DNA of 64,000 nucleotides from CAKZQX01 sp034436755 (GCA_034436755.1 DAOTVB010000157.1:62001-126000), one strand, 5' to 3'. Counted from the first letter of the stretch, positions 50,683 to 61,800 are shown. The notes: a model not told the origin generated them from the sequence alone. Numbers and translations: made by a program.

Positions 50683-52605
50683 ATGACGGACCTATTGCTA
50701 CGAATCAATGAACTCCTGACCGCCGCCGTCCTGATCGTTACCTTCTCGCTGCTGGCGTATGTTGCCTTTCAAAACTGGCGCAACGATAATGCGCGGGCGC
50801 TCTGTGTGCTGCTCACCAGTGTTTTGATTGTGTCGGGCGGTGATATTCTGCTGACTCGGGCGGGGCGGATGGAGACGACGCAGTTTCTGTTGCGTGCGCA
50901 GTGGCTGGGAATTGCGCTGGTGCCGGCCGGCTATCTCCATCTCTCCAAGGCGCTGCTGACCGCCAGCCTGGGCACAGAGCGCCGCTGGAAGGAGCGCTGG
51001 CTGGTCTGGGCCGGGTATGCCGGGAGTGTGCTCTTCTTCTTTATGGCGCTCTCGACCGATCTGGTGGTGCGCGGCGGGATTTCGAGCGGCAATGTGGCGC
51101 AGTTTGCAGCAGGGCCGCTCTTCTGGCTGTATGTGATCTTCTTTGTGGTCAGCATTCTGGTGGCGCTGCGCACGGTAGTCCAGGCCCGCCGGAATGCGCT
51201 CACGCCCACCCTGCGGCGGCGGTTGACCTACCTGGGGATCAGTCTGGTTTCGCCCGGTCTGGGGGTGTTCCCCTACCTGGTGGCGGGGGGGGCCGCTACG
51301 CCGCTGCCGGAGAGTGCTATTCTGCTACTCAACGCCATCGTCAATGCTGTGATGATGGGGATGATCACGGTGATGGCCTACAGCGTGGCTTTCCACGGCG
51401 TGTTTCAGCCCGACCGAGTGATCAAGCAGGATTTTGTGCGCTGGGGGCTGTACGGCCCGCTCGTCGGCGTGACGATTATTCTCTGCCTGCAGACGGTGCC
51501 CTGGCTGGAGCAGGTGCTGGGACTGCCCCGTGATACGCTGATCATCTTCGCTGTAATGATCATGACCGTGCTGATGCCCACGCTGATTATGCTGATCCGC
51601 CCCTACATCTATGCGCTGGTGCTGATGCAGGACCACGAGGAGCTGGACTATCTGCGCCGCCTGCCGCGCGATACCTTCACCCGCGCCGATCTGCGGCAAC
51701 TGCTGGAGAATACGCTGATCGCGGTCTGTGGCACGCTGCGGGTGGAGACCGGCTTTGTGGTCGGGCCGAGTAACGGCAGCTACACGGTCAAGGCACTCTG
51801 TGGCGCGCGCCGCGATGTCAAACGCTTCGTCAATGAGCATCCGCTGGCCGCGCTCATGCCGCACCTGGAGCGGCTCTCCCCACGCGATCTGAATATGCTG
51901 CCGCCGACGGAGGCGTTTCTGTTGAGCAACGGCTTTTTTCTGATGCCGCTGCACAGTCCCACGGGCGAGTTTCTGGGGGCGCTGGGGGTGGCCTACCCGC
52001 CCGAGTCGATGCAGCACGATGGCGCGCTGACGCCCGATGCGCGCCGCCTGATCGGGGTGCTGGCCCACCAGATGGAGATGGCGCTGACCACGGTGCAGAT
52101 GCAGCAGCGCATTTTCGACACCCTGCGCGGCCTCTCGCCCGAGGTTGAGTCGCTCAAGCAGTTTACCACGCGGCTGGAGCAGGCCACTCCGGCCTCGCTG
52201 GCTGCCCTCGATACTGATATTGTGCTCCAATCGGAGTTCCCGCAGATCGTTAAGGATGCGCTGACGCACTACTGGGGCGGGCCCAAGCTCTCTGACAGCC
52301 CGCTGCTGGGGATGCGCACGGTGCGGCGGCTGCTGCAGGAGCAGGGCGGCAGTCCTACGCGCGCGCTGCAAGGGGTGCTGCGCCAGGCCATCGACAATAT
52401 GCGCCCCGACGGGCAACTGGACCCCTCGGCGCAGGAGTGGCTGCTCTACAATATTCTGGAACTGCGCTTCTTGCAGGGCAAGCGTATCCGCGATGTTGCC
52501 AACCGCCTGGCAATGAGCGAGTCGGACTTCTACCGTAAGCAGCGCATCGCCGTGGAAGAGGTCGCCCGCCAGCTTGCCCTGATGGAGGATGGCGAACGGC
52601 ACTGA
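50683..52605 (+). CDS. Membrane sensor with GAF domain and C-terminal helix-turn-helix
   Basis: A 640-residue protein. Residues about 1-250 form a seven-helix sensor module like those of histidine kinases (LLTAAVLIVTFSLLAYVAFQNW, FLLRAQWLGIALVPAGYLHL), with two further helices to about 325. A GAF-type domain spans about 330-480 (FTRADLRQLLENTLIAVCGTLRVETGFVVGP). The last 60 residues (RIRDVANRLAMSESDFYRKQRIAVEEVARQL) read as a helix-turn-helix. No kinase or receiver domain is present, so a membrane-tethered one-component regulator is a fair inference. The start at 50683 is the only ATG near the family-like N terminus, but its ribosome site is poor. Confidence 0.7.
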   Translation: MTDLLLRINELLTAAVLIVTFSLLAYVAFQNWRNDNARALCVLLTSVLIVSGGDILLTRAGRMETTQFLLRAQWLGIALVPAGYLHLSKALLTASLGTERRWKERWLVWAGYAGSVLFFFMALSTDLVVRGGISSGNVAQFAAGPLFWLYVIFFVVSILVALRTVVQARRNALTPTLRRRLTYLGISLVSPGLGVFPYLVAGGAATPLPESAILLLNAIVNAVMMGMITVMAYSVAFHGVFQPDRVIKQDFVRWGLYGPLVGVTIILCLQTVPWLEQVLGLPRDTLIIFAVMIMTVLMPTLIMLIRPYIYALVLMQDHEELDYLRRLPRDTFTRADLRQLLENTLIAVCGTLRVETGFVVGPSNGSYTVKALCGARRDVKRFVNEHPLAALMPHLERLSPRDLNMLPPTEAFLLSNGFFLMPLHSPTGEFLGALGVAYPPESMQHDGALTPDARRLIGVLAHQMEMALTTVQMQQRIFDTLRGLSPEVESLKQFTTRLEQATPASLAALDTDIVLQSEFPQIVKDALTHYWGGPKLSDSPLLGMRTVRRLLQEQGGSPTRALQGVLRQAIDNMRPDGQLDPSAQEWLLYNILELRFLQGKRIRDVANRLAMSESDFYRKQRIAVEEVARQLALMEDGERH

Positions 52606-52637
52606 TGGTGATGTATAACCGCCACGCACCCATAAGA

Positions 52638-52646
52638 TGCTATAAT
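52638..52646 (+). promoter_or_regulatory. Extended -10 promoter for the next membrane gene
   Basis: TGCTATAAT, about 40 nt before the start at 52685 and 32 nt after the previous stop, so the two genes may be transcribed separately. Confidence 0.55.
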
Positions 52647-52684
52647 GGCAGCCGTTCACACGCCTATAGTCTATTGGGTAACGC

Positions 52685-54748
52685 ATGTCCAGAGAGCAAC
52701 AGTTATCATCGTCGGATCAGCCGCGGGTGACGCCACCCTATTCCCGGCTGGATCTCAAAAAAACCGCTATCCGGAATCTAAGCGTATCCTGGCAGAGTCT
52801 GTTCGACTGGCGGCCGGCACTCCTGGTTGCCGCCTGCTTCCTGCTGATGCTGCTGGTGGTACAGGTACCCTTTCGCTACACCATTCTGGTGGGCCAGGGG
52901 CGCGGTCTCGGCAGCGACCTGCCCTTCCTGAAAAACTTTAATACCCCCGAGAACTCCTACACGGATGCGAGTTTTCGCTGGACCCGGAGTGCGTCCTGGA
53001 TCGAGGTGCCCGGCATTGGGCAGCGCGATCTGCTGGTAGATCTGCCGATTGTCTCTCATCGGAGACACTGGCAACCCGATTCACCACCGCCAGTGGTCGA
53101 GCTACAGTTGGGCGATCGTCCGCCGATACCGATTACGCTGCGCCAACCGGCAGCGCACTATCGCTTCTACGTGCCCGCGTCAGCGTTGGACGATGGCACG
53201 CTGCGTATCCGGCTGGCAACCGCGCCGTGGCAGGCCGCCAATGATCGCCGGGCGGAACTGGGCGTCTCGATTGGCCGCTTTCTGACCATCAGCGAGGCGC
53301 GGACAAATGGTCTGGTACTGCCTGCGCCCCACCTGGTCTTGATCTGGCCGCTCAGTCTGCTGCTCTACTGGCTGGTGCTGCGGGTGGTAGGTTTTACGCC
53401 CCGGCTGGCGCTGCTGCTGCTGCTGCCGCTCACGCTGATCGTGCCGCTGCTTACGCTGTTCGAGGCGCCCCGGCTGGCGTTTGGCAACCTCTGGGTGATC
53501 CAGACGGGACTGATTAGCATCATCTTCGCGGTGCTCTGCGTCTGGTTGGTGCCCCCGCTGCTGCGCCGCCTGCGGGTGCCTGCGCCACAGACGTTGCTGC
53601 CCTGGCTGCTCTTGCTGATGGTGCTGACCTTTGCGCTCAAGTATGCCGGGCGGCTCTACCCCGACTCGATGCCGGGCGATTTACAGTTACACGTTAACCG
53701 CTACACGCTGACGGTGCATGGACGTTTCTTTATTGAGGCCCAGCATCGGGGTCTGCCCTTTCCCTTTCCCAATGGCCTGTATGTGATGATTGCGCCGCTG
53801 ACGCTGACCGGACTGAATATTCATTTTCTGTTTGAATTGACGGCGGGACTGTTTGAGGCAACCATGCCTGTTCTGCTCTATGTTTTTATGACGCGAGCGG
53901 CGCGCAGTCCCCAGATCGGGCTACTGGCGGCGGCGATCTATGCGCTGACCCCGGCCGGGTTTATGACCACCTGGTTTGCCTTTGAAACGCAGGTCGCGGC
54001 GCTCTGGTTTTCGACGTTGTTGATGGCGGTGCTGGTGCTCCGCTGGCCGGACTATAGCGACTGGCGGGTCTGGGGGTTGCTGGTCTTCCTGTTTGCGCAG
54101 GCGTTCCTGGGGCATATCGGGCAGTTTATCAACACCGTGCTGCTGGGGTTGCTGGTTATTCCGCTGCTCTGGTGGCGCTATCGGGCACCGGCAGAACGCC
54201 GTGGCACGCGCCAGATCTTGCTGGCCGGGGGTACGGCGGGGCTGTTCGCCGGGTTGTTTTACTATGGCCGGTTCACCGGGCTCTTCCTGGAGCAGTTGTA
54301 CGGCATGGTCACGGGTGGCCTGAATGATATCACCGGACGTGATCCAATCCCGCGTGAGATCACGCTCCGCTCGCTCTGGTACGATGGGATGATTACGCAC
54401 TTTGGCTTTTTCCCGGTGCTGCTGGCGTTTCTGGGGGCGCTGCTCCTGTTGAGTCATCCCCGGTTGCGGCGCTCGCTCTTGCCGCCGCTGGTCTGGCTGA
54501 CCTTTCTGGTGGCGGCTTCCCAGGCCGTGCTGCCCCTGATTACGCTCTCGTCGATTACAACGCGCTGGCTGCTCTTTGCAACCTGGGCCATCTGTGTGAC
54601 TTCAGCGATTGCCTTCTCGCTGCTCTGGCGCTATGGTCGCAGCGCCCGGCTGGTTTCGCTGGCGATGGCCGGCTATGTCTGCTGGCTGACGATTGTGGTC
54701 TGGATTGACGCGATGGCCCTGCGCGATCCGCCGGTGGAGCCGTTTTAG
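52685..54748 (+). CDS. Polytopic membrane protein with N-terminal extracytoplasmic domain
   Basis: A 687-residue protein. One helix at about 44-62 (ALLVAACFLLMLLVVQV) leads to an extracytoplasmic beta-rich region (about 75-205, including GDRPPIPITLRQPAAHYRFYV). Then about ten helices follow, starting LVLIWPLSLLLYWLVLRVV, with loops carrying DSMPGDLQLHVNRYTL. The layout resembles uncharacterised glycosyltransferase-like or polysaccharide-export membrane proteins, but no catalytic motif is seen. The family is not identified. A heptamer array begins at the stop codon. Confidence 0.7.
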   Translation: MSREQQLSSSDQPRVTPPYSRLDLKKTAIRNLSVSWQSLFDWRPALLVAACFLLMLLVVQVPFRYTILVGQGRGLGSDLPFLKNFNTPENSYTDASFRWTRSASWIEVPGIGQRDLLVDLPIVSHRRHWQPDSPPPVVELQLGDRPPIPITLRQPAAHYRFYVPASALDDGTLRIRLATAPWQAANDRRAELGVSIGRFLTISEARTNGLVLPAPHLVLIWPLSLLLYWLVLRVVGFTPRLALLLLLPLTLIVPLLTLFEAPRLAFGNLWVIQTGLISIIFAVLCVWLVPPLLRRLRVPAPQTLLPWLLLLMVLTFALKYAGRLYPDSMPGDLQLHVNRYTLTVHGRFFIEAQHRGLPFPFPNGLYVMIAPLTLTGLNIHFLFELTAGLFEATMPVLLYVFMTRAARSPQIGLLAAAIYALTPAGFMTTWFAFETQVAALWFSTLLMAVLVLRWPDYSDWRVWGLLVFLFAQAFLGHIGQFINTVLLGLLVIPLLWWRYRAPAERRGTRQILLAGGTAGLFAGLFYYGRFTGLFLEQLYGMVTGGLNDITGRDPIPREITLRSLWYDGMITHFGFFPVLLAFLGALLLLSHPRLRRSLLPPLVWLTFLVAASQAVLPLITLSSITTRWLLFATWAICVTSAIAFSLLWRYGRSARLVSLAMAGYVCWLTIVVWIDAMALRDPPVEPF

Positions 54749-54782
54749 GGGTTGGGGGTTAGGAGTTAGGGGTTAGGGGTTA
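54744..54782. repeat. Heptamer array starting at a stop codon
   Basis: Period-7 units TTTTAGG, GGTTGGG, GGTTAGG, AGTTAGG, GGTTAGG, GGTTAAT. The first unit includes the TAG stop of the membrane-protein gene. Confidence 0.85.
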
Positions 54783-54848
54783 ATCTTGTACATCAAATCG
54801 TAGAATTGTCGGCTTGCGAAAGTTCTAAAACCAACCCGAATAGATGCC

Positions 54849-54882
54849 AGACCTGACAGATCCCTAAAGATCTGTCAGGTCT
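54849..54882. terminator. Convergent-gene hairpin (AGACCTGACAGAT family)
   Basis: A 13-bp perfect stem (AGACCTGACAGAT / ATCTGTCAGGTCT) with an 8-nt loop, placed between the membrane-protein gene and treY, which converge. Confidence 0.7.
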
Positions 54883-54936
54883 TTAGTCGTATCCTTAATA
54901 TCCAATCCCTATGCGCCAATCGCCAATCCGCAAACC

Positions 54937-57900
54937 CTACTGCACACGTTCGATCAGGGCGACCGGAAAGTGGGCGCAGATTGATGCCAGCGGCAACCCC
55001 GGTGTGCCATCATAGTCACTCACGGTAAGCTGTTCCCCGGTGAAGAGATTGCGATACTGCTGACCGGCCTGATCGTGTTCCAGCGAAATCCAGGTATCCA
55101 TCCAGGTGCGCTTGCCCAGCGGCATCTGCTCATTGCCGTTGGTCAGCCGCACAAAGAGGCGCGGCACGACAACCAGGAAGGATGCATCGCCGTGGGAGCG
55201 GTAGAAGGCGACGACATGCTCCTGTTTGTCGCCATGCGCTTCAACTGGTTGGTAATCCCCTTCCGTGAAGAGTTGCTCATGCCGGCGGCGATAGTGCAGC
55301 GTGCGATAGATCAGGTAGAGCTTCACCCGCCCATCCTGGCTGGTGTCGAGCAGTTCCCGCACCAGCGGCACCAGGTTTGAGTCGCTCTGCTCAATGCGCT
55401 GCTTCAGATCGGCCAGCAGGGAGCGGCGCAGGTCATAATCAACCGGGCGGCGATTGTCCGGATCGACCAGGCTATAGTCCCACAGTTCGCATCCCTGGTA
55501 GATATCCGGAACGCCGGGGGCAGTCAGCTTGATCAGCGTCTGTGCCAGCGAGTTAAACTGCCCATAGAAGTTGACGCGCCGCTGGAATGTCTGGATATCT
55601 TTCAGGAAGGGACTCTTGCGATCATCGGAGAGGACGCACTGGACAAAGTTCTGTACGGCGGCGTCATACTCTTCATTGGGATTGACCCAACTGGTATGAA
55701 ATTTGGCCTCCTTGGTCGCCTTCTGCATATAGGCCACGATGCGGTCGCGGAAGTCGGCAAACTCTTCGGGCGTGGACAGTTCATTCGGCCATGCGCCGAT
55801 CAGCGTCTGGTAGAGCAGATACTCGTCGTTGCGGTCGGGGGCGGCTTCGCCCTCGGCCTTCGTGCGTTTGGAAGCATTGTGGCGGCTCCAGCGGGTCAGC
55901 GCAGTACGCCACTCCTCCGGAATCTCCGACAGGACATTGATGCGGGCGCGCACATCTTCGCTCCGCTTGGTATCGTGGGTCGATGAGGTCAGCAGCGCAT
56001 GCGGCCAGCGTCGGCAGGTATCGCTATTCTGTTTGTGAAAGGCATTAATTGTGTAGCCAAAGTGGGTCGGGTGGCCGCCAACCTCGTTGAGCGAGACCAG
56101 TCGGTTGTAGAGGTAGAAGGCCGTATCCTCGACGCCCTTCGCCATCACCGGGCCGGTGATCTGCTGGAACTTCATCACAAAGTCGAGCAGGCGCGACTGA
56201 TCTTCTTCCGCGAAATCCTCAATATTCCGCAGGGTCAACGTATCGCGGATAAAGTTAAAGATCGCCTCGGCGGTGCGGGGGTTACGCTTCTGGGCTTCCT
56301 TCACGGCGGCTTCGATATACTTTTGGTCCCAGCGCGCCACACCATCGGTGCCGTTGATATAGGTACGATAGACCGACAGCCCGGCGATGACCTCACGAAT
56401 GGCAAAGGTCAGGCTGTTGAGCGTGAAATCGCGGTAGCGGCGGTTGTGCTCAGCGATCCGCTCTAGTTGATGGCTGAGTTCCGAGGTTTCACTCGCCAGT
56501 GACACCAGCATGATCATCTTCTTGGTTGAGTTGACCAGGTTGTTAAAGTTGACCGGATTGCCGGTAAAGTTGTTGTAGATCCGGTCGAAGGCGCGCCGGT
56601 TGTTGCCATCGACAAAAATGCCGTTCACCGCATTGAGAAAATCATAGCCGGTCGTTCCGGCCACAGCCCAATCCAGCGGTAGCGACTCGCCCTCGGAGAG
56701 GATCTTCTCGGCGACGACATAGAGCGGCCAGGGGTTAGCGGCAGTCTTGTTCCGCTTGAACTGCTCGGTAATCCAGCCGGCGACTTCCTGCACCAGATGC
56801 TCTTCCTCCGCGATCCCCTCTTGCTCCAGGAATACGCGGACTTTGTAGAGGACGTAGCTTTCTTGCAGTTGCCGGAAGTAGCTCGGCGGATCCCACAACC
56901 CATCCGGATGATCGACGCGCAGGCCGGTGGCTTTATCCTCGGCCAGATAACGAAAGATTAGATGGTGGGTTGCGTGGAAGACCTCGGGCAGCTCAACCCG
57001 GATCGCCGCCAGGTCGTTAATGTCGAAGAAGCGGCGGTAGTTGATCTCCTCGGCGGCCACCCGCCAGAACGCCAGACGGTACGCCTGATCGCGGATCAAC
57101 TGATCGAGCAGATCAAAGCTGGGCGGATCGCCTACGGTGCCGTTGTAAGCCTGTACCGAGGCATCCAGCGCCTCCCGGATATCGGAACTGTTATCGTAGA
57201 GCGTGGCGATACGCCGCTTGATGACCTCCTTCTCCCGATTGCGCTCGGCGATGCGCTCGATCGCCGTCTCCGTTCGTGGTGGGAGATAGCTGATGGCCGT
57301 CAGAATACTCTGCAGTTCCAGCACATTCTCGTCATCCACGCCGAGTTGCTCGACCAGATCCTCCAGTTTGTAACTCAGGATGCCGCTGTAAGTTCCGGGC
57401 GCGATAGGCAGCTTATGCTCATAGTAGTAGACAAAAAATGAGCCATCCTCATACACCAGCTTGAGCTGACCGCTCTCCAGGATATTTCCGTATTGATCAC
57501 CCAGGATTGGCAGCAACACCTGGTTTTCCAGTTCCGGCTTGACCGGGTGCCAGTCGATATCGAAATAGGAGGCATAGATCGAACTGGGGCCATTCTCCAG
57601 CACATCCATCCACCAGACGTTGGTGACATCGCCGATACCCATGTGATTGGGCACCGTGTCGAAAATCAGGCCCATCTGCCGCGCGCGCAGATCCGCCGAG
57701 AATGCCTCGAATGCGTCTTCACCGCCGAGGGCCGGGTTAAGCTCGCCATGGTCGGTAATGTCATAGCCGTGGCTGCTGGTGACACGCGGCTTCAGCAGCG
57801 GCGACGCATAACAGTCGCTGATCCCCAGGTCGTGCAGGTAGGGAATGATGCCCTGTGCATCGCGGAACGTAAAATCGCTGTTGAACTGGATGCGATAGGT

Positions 57901-57987
57901 GGCGCTGGGAATGCGGCGCTGCTCCAGAATTTCCTGGGCGATAGCGGTAATGGTGGGTGCAGTTAGATTTTTATTTGACCTTGTCAT
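54937..57987 (-). CDS. treY: Malto-oligosyltrehalose synthase
   Basis: A 1016-residue GH13 enzyme that converts the reducing end of a maltodextrin into a trehalosyl unit. It starts IPSATYRIQFNSDFTFRDAQGIIPYLHDLGISD, with KPRVTSSHGYDITDHGELNP and the nucleophile D359 in GLRVDHPDGLW. GVPDIYQGCELWDYSLVDPDNRRPVD in the C-terminal half is TreY-specific. TreZ, which releases trehalose, is not in the window. A long domain insert is expected in this family and present. The likely promoter is an extended -10 at 58174-58182. Confidence 0.96.
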   Translation of the reverse strand: MTRSNKNLTAPTITAIAQEILEQRRIPSATYRIQFNSDFTFRDAQGIIPYLHDLGISDCYASPLLKPRVTSSHGYDITDHGELNPALGGEDAFEAFSADLRARQMGLIFDTVPNHMGIGDVTNVWWMDVLENGPSSIYASYFDIDWHPVKPELENQVLLPILGDQYGNILESGQLKLVYEDGSFFVYYYEHKLPIAPGTYSGILSYKLEDLVEQLGVDDENVLELQSILTAISYLPPRTETAIERIAERNREKEVIKRRIATLYDNSSDIREALDASVQAYNGTVGDPPSFDLLDQLIRDQAYRLAFWRVAAEEINYRRFFDINDLAAIRVELPEVFHATHHLIFRYLAEDKATGLRVDHPDGLWDPPSYFRQLQESYVLYKVRVFLEQEGIAEEEHLVQEVAGWITEQFKRNKTAANPWPLYVVAEKILSEGESLPLDWAVAGTTGYDFLNAVNGIFVDGNNRRAFDRIYNNFTGNPVNFNNLVNSTKKMIMLVSLASETSELSHQLERIAEHNRRYRDFTLNSLTFAIREVIAGLSVYRTYINGTDGVARWDQKYIEAAVKEAQKRNPRTAEAIFNFIRDTLTLRNIEDFAEEDQSRLLDFVMKFQQITGPVMAKGVEDTAFYLYNRLVSLNEVGGHPTHFGYTINAFHKQNSDTCRRWPHALLTSSTHDTKRSEDVRARINVLSEIPEEWRTALTRWSRHNASKRTKAEGEAAPDRNDEYLLYQTLIGAWPNELSTPEEFADFRDRIVAYMQKATKEAKFHTSWVNPNEEYDAAVQNFVQCVLSDDRKSPFLKDIQTFQRRVNFYGQFNSLAQTLIKLTAPGVPDIYQGCELWDYSLVDPDNRRPVDYDLRRSLLADLKQRIEQSDSNLVPLVRELLDTSQDGRVKLYLIYRTLHYRRRHEQLFTEGDYQPVEAHGDKQEHVVAFYRSHGDASFLVVVPRLFVRLTNGNEQMPLGKRTWMDTWISLEHDQAGQQYRNLFTGEQLTVSDYDGTPGLPLASICAHFPVALIERVQ

Positions 57988-58173
57988 CTCTTCACTCTAT
58001 CTGTGCGGTGGTCCTCCTGCTAACGTACTACGTGCAAGGACGCCCCGTGGGATACTCCCTCTGATTGTGTTGCGAACTGTACTGACCACAGCCATGCCGC
58101 AGGTAGCGCGACTACCGGCGGGGCTGCGCGAACGGTTGTTGCACGTCCATCAGTCTGTCGAGTTTGCTACTCT

Positions 58174-58182
58174 ATTATAACA
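58174..58182 (-). promoter_or_regulatory. Extended -10 promoter for treY
   Basis: TGTTATAAT on the minus strand, about 190 nt upstream of the start. It fits the recurring TGNTATAAT pattern of the window. Confidence 0.45.
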
Positions 58183-58895
58183 GGCTGTACGCCGATGGTT
58201 GCAGAGGGTGTGACGTAACATTCTGCGCCGGCCGGTAGGGACGAAACATCTTTTGCCCCTACCCGTCCTGGGAAGCGCATACCGGAGGCATGCAGACCGG
58301 GTACACCAGAACCGTGTGCAGGAACATACGTCACATCCGGTTGCCGAACTGACCGGAGCATACCTGGTTATAGCTGCACGCCTGCCCCGTTCATGCAGGT
58401 GCAAGCCACGCCTGCCGGAAAAAATCGCTGGTTGCGGCGCAGATAACGCTGCATGAGCGTGCCGATGTGGACCGGTTTATCTGAAGCACTGACTGGCCCT
58501 ACTACGCAGTGTAGAGGCAGGTAAATAATTTGTAGAAATCGGATGATATATATTTCATAGAAAGCTCAGGTTTTAATACAGCTATTTCATACATCATGGT
58601 GTACAATAGGGCTATTCATTCCACAATAACTATTCTTTTACTAATCCAGATAGTGTATTCCCTCCGTTCCTCTTTATAGAAAAAAGAGGCTGGCGGTGGT
58701 TATACCGAAAGGAGGTGTCGTAGCCGGGCAGCTTGTGTCGGTGTGTTGGATCTATGCTGGTAGCAACGTGCATGTATTCCGCGACGCTCTCGGTGTATGA
58801 CCGAGGCTAGAAAGGCTGCGATGAACATTTTGCAAACGGCGATGATACGCTCCTTTTAATGAGTATAACAGGTAGTAAATACAGGAGAAATTACT
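58183..58895. other. Long intergenic region with an A/T-rich part
   Basis: This region holds a single GGGGCGAAA-type unit (about 58233-58264), an A/T-rich segment at 58530-58670, and an ordered leader before the ELWxxDGT gene (hairpin CTCGGT / ACCGAG near 58789-58805). I see no gene. The leader could contain a regulatory RNA, but I do not recognise one. Confidence 0.4.
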
Positions 58896-61800
58896 ATGAA
58901 ATCTCTGGTTTCCCTGTCCTATTCACCGGTTGCCCACCTGCGCGGGCGACCGGGGCGCAGTGGCGCATGGCTGATCCTGCTGGCACTGGTTGTGGGGTTG
59001 GTCGGTATGTCGCTTCCGGTGCGGGCGGCCGGTCCGGCGGAGTTGGTTCTCGACATTAACATGGATTTAAATCCGACTCCGGATTCGTCTCCGGATGAGA
59101 TCGTAACTATTGGTACTACAGCTTACTTTGTTGCCCGAGACAATAGTCACGGAGAAGAGTTATGGAAAACTGATGGCACGGCGGCGGGGACCACCCTGGT
59201 CAAAGACATTTTCCCTGGCCTGGGCGATTCGTCCCCATTTGGTCTAACCAGCTTTAACGACATACTCTACTTTGCTGCTGACGATGGAACAAATGGGATA
59301 GAACTCTGGAAGAGTGATGGTACGGCTGCCGGAACGACTCTTGTCAGTGATATCAACCCGGGAGCCGACGGTTCGTTGTTACCTCCATCTCGTCAAGATG
59401 CGGATCGTCTGGAGTTGACCGTGGTAGGAACGACGCTCTTCTTCGCGGCTAATGATGGCACCAGAGGGACAGAGCTCTGGAAGACCAACGGTACCACAGC
59501 AGGCACGGTCCTGGTGCGCGATATTCGTGTTGGTGGAGGTAGTTCGTTGCCGGGAGAGCTCACAGCATTGGGGAATACACTCTATTTTAGCGCTTCCAAC
59601 GGTAATGATGGACAGGAGCTCTGGAAGAGCAATGGATCATCGGCAGGAACTACCCAGGTTAAGAATATCAACCCGACAAATCGTCAAGGTTCTGAGCCTG
59701 AGGAACTCACCGTCTTCGATGGACGGCTCTACTTTAGCGCCGACGATGGTACTGATAATGGGCGTGAGTTGTGGCGCAGTAATGGCACTGATGGAGGCAC
59801 CGAGATATTCGCTGTGATTAACAACATTGTTGACGGCGATGCAGATCCCCAGGAACTGACGGTGGTCACTGGTTTAACGCCACGGCTCTACTTTAGTGCA
59901 AACGATGGAGTGAATGGGTTTAAGCTATGGTATACAGATGGTACGCCAGGAGAGACCGACCCCGTCAATATTGACGGAGATCCGACGATTGCGTATTCAC
60001 CGCAGCATCTAACGCCGGTGGGTGACCTCCTCTACTTCAGTGCTGATGATGGGCGTGGGATGGGCCGCGAGTTGTGGTTTAATGATAACACGCTTGCAAC
60101 GCCAGAGGCTGTTCTGGCAGCGGATATTAATCCCGCAGCCGATGCCGGTTCTGATCCGCGTGATCTAACAAATGTTGATGGACGGCTCTACTTTAGTGCC
60201 GATGATGGCAGCACGGGGAGAGAATTGTGGCAGAGCGATGGGACATCGGGTGGGACAACCCAGGTGAAAGACATAGTTCCTGGCTCCGGTGCTTCAGACC
60301 CCTCTGTATTGACTGGCTTCAATGAAACGCTTCTCTTCAATGCATGTGATCTGACGCATGGTTGTGAACTCTGGATCAGTGATAGCACCGAGGCTGGAAC
60401 AAATCTGCTCAAGGATATCAACGTTGACCAGGGTGGTTCAGCGCCAGATGAACTAACGATGGTTGGCGATACCCTCTTCTTTGTTGCCTTTGATAGTACC
60501 CGTGGCGCAGAGCTCTGGAAGAGTGATGGTACGGCCGCCGGAACGGAACCAGTGAAGGACATTAATGCTGGTCAAGCCGGCTCTTCCCCCTCTCATCTGA
60601 CAAATGTAAATGGGACACTCTACTTTGTTGCCAATGACGGTGTTCACGGACGTGAGCTGTGGGTCAGTGACGGCACAGCCACGGGGACGAAACTCTTCAA
60701 AGATGTCTTCACCGGTTCAGATAGTTCATTTGTGGACAACAATCAAGATCAGTATGAACTGGTAGCCGTGGGCGACCGCCTCTACTTTACTGCCGATGAT
60801 GATGGCTTCGGGCGTGAGTTGTGGACGAGTGATGGCACACTGGGGGGGACAATTAATCTTACTCCCGGTAATCCAGTCAATCCGACTGAACTGACTCCAG
60901 TCGGTAGTATCCTCTATTTCAATGGCTATACCGACGAAGAAGGTCGTGAACTCTGGAAGAGCAATGGTACGCCGTCAAGCACCACGCTGCTCCGTGATAT
61001 TTATAATGGAACAGACGGCTCAGATCCAATTGAACTGACCAATGTCAATGGCACGCTCTTCTTTAATGCCTACACCCCCAATAATGGACGTGAGCTCTGG
61101 AAGAGTAATGGCACTGTAGCCGGAACACTGCTAGTCGAAGATATTAATCCGGGTGCGGGTGAGTCAGATCCCCAGTATTTAACGAACATCAGTGGCACAC
61201 TCTTCTTCAGTGCAAACGATGGTTTCCGTGGACGTGAACTCTGGAATGCCACAACTACTGCTGCATCACTGGTCAGAGATATTAACCCCGGAGCGCCAAG
61301 TTCAGCGCCGGAAGAACTGGCGAGTCTCGATGGCACAACGGTTATTTTCAGTGCTGTGACAGGTGCCGCAGGGCGAGAACTTTGGAAGAGCGACGGCACC
61401 AGTGCCGGTACAACCCTGTTAGAAGATATTCTGTCTGGCTCGTCCGGTGCGCTTCCACAAGCGTTTACGCAGGTCAGTGCAGGACTGGTTATCTTTCGGG
61501 CTGCCGATGGGACGAATGGAGCGGAGTTATGGCAAACTGACGGCACGACTACCGGGACGGTGCTGGTGCAGGATATTGCGCCAGGCGTTGCTAACTCCAA
61601 CCCGGCACAGTTCACGGTGGTCGATACCTCACCGGATGAGGCCAGTGTCTTCTTTACCGCTAACGATAGTAGCAGCGGAACTGAACTCTGGCGGGTGATC
61701 GATCTATCTGCGAATACGCCGCCGGAAGCAAGCAATGCTGCATTTACCATGCCGGCCAATGAAATGCTGACGGAAGCACTTGTTGGGACGGATGCAGATG

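Noticed and set aside
58690..58850. Cyclic di-GMP or other riboswitch in the leader of the ELWxxDGT gene
   Set aside because: The AGCCGGGCAGC-like word is suggestive, but the rest of the consensus is absent, so no riboswitch is called.
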